Positions 60,472 through 64,000 of a stretch of DNA of 64,000 nucleotides are shown here, one piece after another. The stretch is from Pseudactinotalea suaedae (GTDB lineage Bacteria > Actinomycetota > Actinomycetes > Actinomycetales > Beutenbergiaceae). Under the pieces are notes generated by a model. The model made no database searches. It had not been told where the DNA came from and saw nothing but the letters and a program-made list of their open reading frames with translations. Each line of letters begins with the position of its first letter. Position 1 is the stretch's first letter. The stretch lies in contig NZ_WNXY01000007.1 in the NCBI RefSeq assembly GCF_009733815.1, positions 1 to 64,000 on the forward strand. The letters are read 5' to 3'. A program made the position numbers and the translations under genes.

Positions 60472-61353
60472 ATGACCGCTCTCACCATCCCCGCACTCAG
60501 CTACGACCGCATCCCTGGGACGGACGGCGTCGAGCTCAACGTCGCGCACGGCGGCCAGGGCTCGCCCGTGGTCCTCCTGCACGGCTTCCCGCAGACCCAT
60601 CTGATGTGGAGCGAGGTCGCCCAGGACCTCAGCCGCGAGCACACCGTCATCGTTCCGGACCTGCGCGGCTACGGCGACAGCGACAAGCCCGCCGCCTCCT
60701 CCCCGGACACCTACTCCAAGCGCACGATGGCAGCGGACCTCGTCGAGGTGCTCTCCCGGCTGGGTCACGACCGGTTCGCCCTCGTCGGCCACGACCGCGG
60801 GGCGCTCGTCGCCGTCCGCGCCGGGCTCGACCATCCCGACACCGTGACCCACGTCGGGATCCTCGACGTGCTCCCGACCATGGACACCTGGGACGTGCTG
60901 CGCGGCGTCGACGCCAAGGTGGCCTGGCACCTCTACCTGATGGCGCAGCCCGAGGGGCTGCCCGAGAAGATGATCGGCGCCGTGGCCGAGGAGTTCTTCG
61001 CCTCCTTCCTGGACGCCTGGGACCCCTCCGGGACCACGTTCTCGCCCGAGCTGCGGCAGCACTACGTCCGGTCCTCCTCCAACGCGGTGCCCTCGATCGT
61101 CGCCGACTACCGGGCCACCGCGAGCGTCGATCTCGACATGGATCGAGCCGACCGCGCCGCCGGACGCCAGCTCGCGATGCCGGTCGCCGTCGTCTCCCAG
61201 GACTGGGGAAGCCAGCTCGGCTTCGACCCCACGCAGATCTGGGGCGCCTGGGCGCCCGACTTCACCTACGAGGCGATCGACGCCGGTCACTTCATGGCCG
61301 AGGAGAAGCCGGACCGCATCGCCGGGTTCGTGCGTCAGCTGCTGGCGCGGTAG
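60472..61353 (+). CDS. Alpha/beta hydrolase, haloacetate dehalogenase/epoxide hydrolase-like
   Basis: A 293-residue hydrolase with the oxyanion motif HGFPQT (37-42), DLRGYGDSDKP, the nucleophile elbow GHDRGA (Asp108) and the catalytic His273 in DAGHFMAEE. The sequence YSKRTMAADLVEVLSRLGHDRFALVGHDRG is very like haloacetate dehalogenases. The second arginine that binds the carboxylate in fluoroacetate dehalogenase is replaced: HDRGAL rather than HDRGxR. The substrate may thus differ. The ATG has an AAGGA site. Probably controlled by the TetR gene upstream. Confidence 0.82.
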   Translation: MTALTIPALSYDRIPGTDGVELNVAHGGQGSPVVLLHGFPQTHLMWSEVAQDLSREHTVIVPDLRGYGDSDKPAASSPDTYSKRTMAADLVEVLSRLGHDRFALVGHDRGALVAVRAGLDHPDTVTHVGILDVLPTMDTWDVLRGVDAKVAWHLYLMAQPEGLPEKMIGAVAEEFFASFLDAWDPSGTTFSPELRQHYVRSSSNAVPSIVADYRATASVDLDMDRADRAAGRQLAMPVAVVSQDWGSQLGFDPTQIWGAWAPDFTYEAIDAGHFMAEEKPDRIAGFVRQLLAR

Positions 61354-61355
61354 AC

Positions 61356-62333
61356 CTAGACGTCGCGGTGCCGGAAGGTGAGAAGTGCGACCACCGTGAC
61401 GACGAGCACCATCGCGAGGGTGACGACGCCGCCCTGCGACATCGAGACCGTGCGCTCGACCCAGTCGCACACCGTCCCGCCCGCCTCGACGGTGCAGCTG
61501 TCCTCGTAGTAGGACACCGGCCGCCCCGTGATCCAGGCGGTGATGTTGTTGACGAGCGTCCATCGTTGTCCACCCGGCACCACGGCGCCCAGCAGGATCA
61601 TGTCGACGCCGATCAGGTAGCCGATCGCGATGCCGAGCGCAGCCGCCGTGTGCCGCACCACGAAGGCGAGACCGGCACCGGCCACCGCGACCGCCATGGC
61701 CAGCACCGCCGCACGCGCCACCGTGTGGACCTGCGTGGCGGCGATCGTCACCTCGCTGCCTGCCAGCGCGTAGCCGGCGGCGTTGGCCGCCATGAACAGG
61801 GCGGTCCAGACCAGTCCGAACAGCAGGCCCGCGAGGGCGGTCGCGCCGATCTTCGAGACGAAGACCGGGATCCGGCGCGGCTCGAACGTCAGCCACGTCC
61901 CGATCGAGCCGCTGGCGAACTCCGCTGCCACGAACGTGACGCCCACCATGAGCGCGACCAGGCACAGGATCATCTGCCCTGACGACAATGCCGCGCCGAC
62001 GAACTCGTCGAACGGTGGCGGCTGCCAGAAGAACCACTCGCGCTGCGGCGCCAGCTCGTCGCACCCGAAGTCGAGCTCCTCGCCGGCGGCCTCGGACTCT
62101 GCAGCCTCGGCCTCCTCGCACGAGGCGACCTGCTCGTCACCGGTCTCCTCCCAGTCCTGGCGAGCGAGCTCCCACTGCGTCTCGGCCTCCGCGAGCTGGG
62201 CGTCGGTCATCGGCTGTGCCGAGCCGAACGCCGCCCACGCGAACAGGGCCGTGCTCGCCAGCCCGATCGAGAGCAGGAGCACGATGGCCAGCCGCGACCG
62301 CAACCGCGTCAGCTCCACCCCGAGCAGCCTCAT
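61356..62333 (-). CDS. ABC-2-type transporter permease
   Basis: A 325-residue membrane protein: one N-terminal helix (AIVLLLSIGLASTALFAWAAF), an acidic external loop of about 90 residues with cysteines, then five further helices including FVAAEFASGSIGTWLTFEPRRIPVFVSK, the conserved EFxxGT-like turn of ABC-2 exporters. It ends in VVALLTFRHRDV, usual for this family. The ATG overlaps the ATPase stop as ATGA. Substrate unknown. Confidence 0.85.
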   Translation of the reverse strand: MRLLGVELTRLRSRLAIVLLLSIGLASTALFAWAAFGSAQPMTDAQLAEAETQWELARQDWEETGDEQVASCEEAEAAESEAAGEELDFGCDELAPQREWFFWQPPPFDEFVGAALSSGQMILCLVALMVGVTFVAAEFASGSIGTWLTFEPRRIPVFVSKIGATALAGLLFGLVWTALFMAANAAGYALAGSEVTIAATQVHTVARAAVLAMAVAVAGAGLAFVVRHTAAALGIAIGYLIGVDMILLGAVVPGGQRWTLVNNITAWITGRPVSYYEDSCTVEAGGTVCDWVERTVSMSQGGVVTLAMVLVVTVVALLTFRHRDV

Positions 62334-63280
62334 GACCGCTCACCTCCCTCGGGTGCCACGTGCGGCGGCGCGCCCAGCTCGTGCCCCGAGGTGAGCTCGA
62401 GGAACACCGACTCCAGCCCGGCGCCGACCTGGCTCAGGCTGTTCACGTACCGACCCTGCTGCGCGAGCAGGTAGGTGACCCGCGCCGGATCCCGTTCCCC
62501 CTCCACCACCAGGGCCTCGCCGTCGCGACGCACGACCAGGCCGGCGGTGCCGAGCACCTGGGCGGCGCCGTCCGGATCGGCGATGCCCACCCGCACCGCA
62601 CCCGAACGGTCCCCCACGACCTCGGCCACCGACCCCGAGGCGAGCAAGCGACCACGGCCGATGATCGACACCGTGTCGGCCACCTGCTCGACCTCGGCGA
62701 GGATGTGGCTGCTGACCAGCACGGCGTGGCCCTCGTCGGCCAGCCTCCGCATGGTCCCGCGGATCTCGTGGATCCCGGCCGGGTCGAGCCCGTTGGTCGG
62801 CTCGTCGAAGATCAGCAGGTCGGGCGACTTCAGCAGGGTCGCGGCGATCGCCAGCCGCTGCTTCATGCCCAGGGAGTAGCCGCGGTACGGCTCGTTCGCG
62901 CGGTCGCGGAGCCCGGTCCGGTCCAGCACGTCCTCGACGGCGGTACGCGGCGCGCCGATCGCGCGGGCCAGCAGGTCGAGGTTGCGTCGCGCGGTGAAGG
63001 TGGGGAAGAACTTCGGCGACTCGACGATCGCTCCCACCCGGTTGATCACCTCCGGCAGCGCACGCGGCACCGACGTCCCGAAGATCCGCATCCGCCCCGA
63101 GTCCGCCCGGACGAGCCCGAGCAGCATCCGGATGGTGGTGGTCTTGCCGGAGCCGTTGGGCCCCAGGAAGCCGTGGACGCCGTGCGCAGGGACTCGCAGG
63201 TCGAGGCCGTCGACGGCGGCCCGTCCCCGGTAGCTCTTGCGCAGGTCCTTCGTCACGATGGCCCAGTCGCCGTCGGTCAT
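62330..63280 (-). CDS. ABC transporter ATP-binding protein (exporter)
   Basis: A 316-residue ATPase of the bacitracin/DrrA-like exporter group: Walker A GPNGSGKTT, signature YSLGMKQRLAIAATL, Walker B LLIFDEPTNGLDPAG, switch histidine in VLVSSHILAEVEQ. The ATG at 63280 is preceded by GAGGGG; the upstream in-frame extension lacks similarity. It forms a two-gene exporter with the downstream ABC-2 permease. Confidence 0.92.
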   Translation of the reverse strand: MTDGDWAIVTKDLRKSYRGRAAVDGLDLRVPAHGVHGFLGPNGSGKTTTIRMLLGLVRADSGRMRIFGTSVPRALPEVINRVGAIVESPKFFPTFTARRNLDLLARAIGAPRTAVEDVLDRTGLRDRANEPYRGYSLGMKQRLAIAATLLKSPDLLIFDEPTNGLDPAGIHEIRGTMRRLADEGHAVLVSSHILAEVEQVADTVSIIGRGRLLASGSVAEVVGDRSGAVRVGIADPDGAAQVLGTAGLVVRRDGEALVVEGERDPARVTYLLAQQGRYVNSLSQVGAGLESVFLELTSGHELGAPPHVAPEGGERS

Positions 63281-63365
63281 CTCGTCCCCTCGAGGTCGCC
63301 TGGTGCAGCACGCTATCGGGAACCTCTGCCCGCAGCCGTGACGCCGGGCGACCGGCGTGGCCACC

Positions 63366-63371
63366 TACCAT
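63366..63371 (+). promoter_or_regulatory. -10 element of the DUF2510 gene
   Basis: TACCAT with seven bases to the GTG at 63379, the leaderless geometry seen elsewhere in the window. An in-frame ATG at 63370 lies inside this element and is therefore unlikely. Confidence 0.5.
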
Positions 63372-63378
63372 GGGCGGG

Positions 63379-64000
63379 GTGAGCGACAAGGCCGCGGGCT
63401 GGTACCCCGACCCCGACGGCGAGAACCGTCAGCGGTACTGGGACGGCGACTCCTGGACCGAGTACTTCACGCCGATCGCACCCCGGCAGGCAGAGCTGCA
63501 CGGGTCGAGCACCGCGTCCGCCGACTACCCGTACCTGGTCGCCAGCCGGAGCGGCCCTCACCCCGACCTCATGGCGCCACCGGTCCCGGTCGGTTCGACG
63601 CGGGGCTGGCCGGCCGCCCCGGCACAGGCCGGCGACGGCGAGACCCAGGAGTTCAGCGGCGGCGGCAAGCGTTCCCGCGCGAGCGTCTGGGCCCTGATCG
63701 CCGCGAGCGTCCTGGTGGTGATGCTCGTTGTCGGCGTCGGCTGGTGGGCCTTCGGTCCCGAGGGTGCACCCGTCGACGACCCCACCGGGGCCGGGACGAC
63801 CCAGCCGACCGACGGCGGCGAGACCGTCACCGCCGAGCTGGACCTCGGCACCTCGACGAGCGCCACGGTCCCCCAGGCCGGTCTGTGGGTCGGCATGCTC
63901 ACGCTCGACGCCGACGCGACGATCCTCGTCGACGCCCGCGGCGAGCGCCGCGAGGACGACCTGCGCATCGCCATCGTCCCCGAGGGCGGCGGCGACCCGG
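63379..64000 (+). CDS. DUF2510 membrane protein, 5' part
   Basis: The gene runs off the right edge; 207 residues are visible. The start holds a DUF2510 domain (AGWYPDPDGENRQRYWDGDSWTEYF), a Pro-rich linker follows, then one transmembrane helix (about residues 100-122, VWALIAASVLVVMLVVGVGWW) and an exported, acidic Thr/Gly-rich region (TGAGTTQPTDGGETVTAELDLG). Function unknown. The GTG at 63379 is chosen because of the -10 seven bases upstream. Confidence 0.8.
   Translation, partial: MSDKAAGWYPDPDGENRQRYWDGDSWTEYFTPIAPRQAELHGSSTASADYPYLVASRSGPHPDLMAPPVPVGSTRGWPAAPAQAGDGETQEFSGGGKRSRASVWALIAASVLVVMLVVGVGWWAFGPEGAPVDDPTGAGTTQPTDGGETVTAELDLGTSTSATVPQAGLWVGMLTLDADATILVDARGERREDDLRIAIVPEGGGDP

Overview
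The window is very GC-rich with strong G/C at third codon positions, many GTG starts, and genes packed with 4-base ATGA/GTGA stop-start overlaps. Together with a complete coproporphyrin-dependent heme pathway, a DUF3516 helicase, a Septum_form lipoprotein, a DUF2510 protein and a 13E12/DUF222 gene, this points to an actinobacterium, probably of the Micrococcales type. Genus and species cannot be read from the sequence. No rRNA, tRNA, CRISPR array or insertion sequence was seen.

Left edge (1-540): the start of a DUF222/13E12-family gene (minus strand), preceded by a tandem array of units of about 119 bp. Each unit carries a LexA/SOS-box-like site and a mini-ORF of about 40 codons, and each mini-ORF stop overlaps the next start.

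Heme block (811-13817): hemL, hemB, hemD, hemC, cpfC, chdC and cgoX (minus strand), then hemE (minus) and divergent hemA (plus). These cover every step from glutamyl-tRNA to heme by the coproporphyrin route. A three-gene CUT1-type sugar ABC importer without its ATPase sits between cgoX and hemE. Several genes have a TANNNT -10 element 6-8 bases before the start codon, suggesting leaderless transcripts.

Transport and housekeeping (13943-20128): a lipoprotein, an ABC-F ATPase and an OpuC/OsmU-type compatible-solute importer.

Contractile injection system (20234-56482): this is the centre of interest. A minus-strand operon (50941 to 38471) encodes sheath, two tube proteins, an assembly protein, a DUF6760 protein, a 1109-residue low-complexity protein, LysM adaptor, VgrG-like spike, gp25, baseplate J, tail protein I and a membrane-anchored zinc-ribbon protein. 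To its left lie a plus-strand operon (DUF4255 cap plus three paralogous single-pass membrane proteins of 737, 841 and 1937 residues), a minus-strand AAA+ ATPase, a DUF4157 putative cargo with a YbjN-like partner, and a plus-strand Septum_form lipoprotein plus PAAR-like tip. To the right are two large tandem LuxR-family ATPase regulators. There is no recognisable tail fibre, holin or lysin. A dyad CGGTA-N5-TACCG lies upstream of four separate transcription units of the locus, in each case 23-24 bases before a -10-like hexamer, with a fifth, weaker copy between the sheath and regulator genes. I read this as a locus-wide regulon probably run by the LuxR pair, and the three membrane proteins as possible envelope docking proteins for cytoplasmic particles. 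Both are inferences.

Right end (56553-64000): DUF3516 helicase, GNAT acetyltransferase, a leaderless TetR gene with its own palindrome, a dehalogenase-like hydrolase, a two-gene ABC exporter and the start of a DUF2510 membrane protein.
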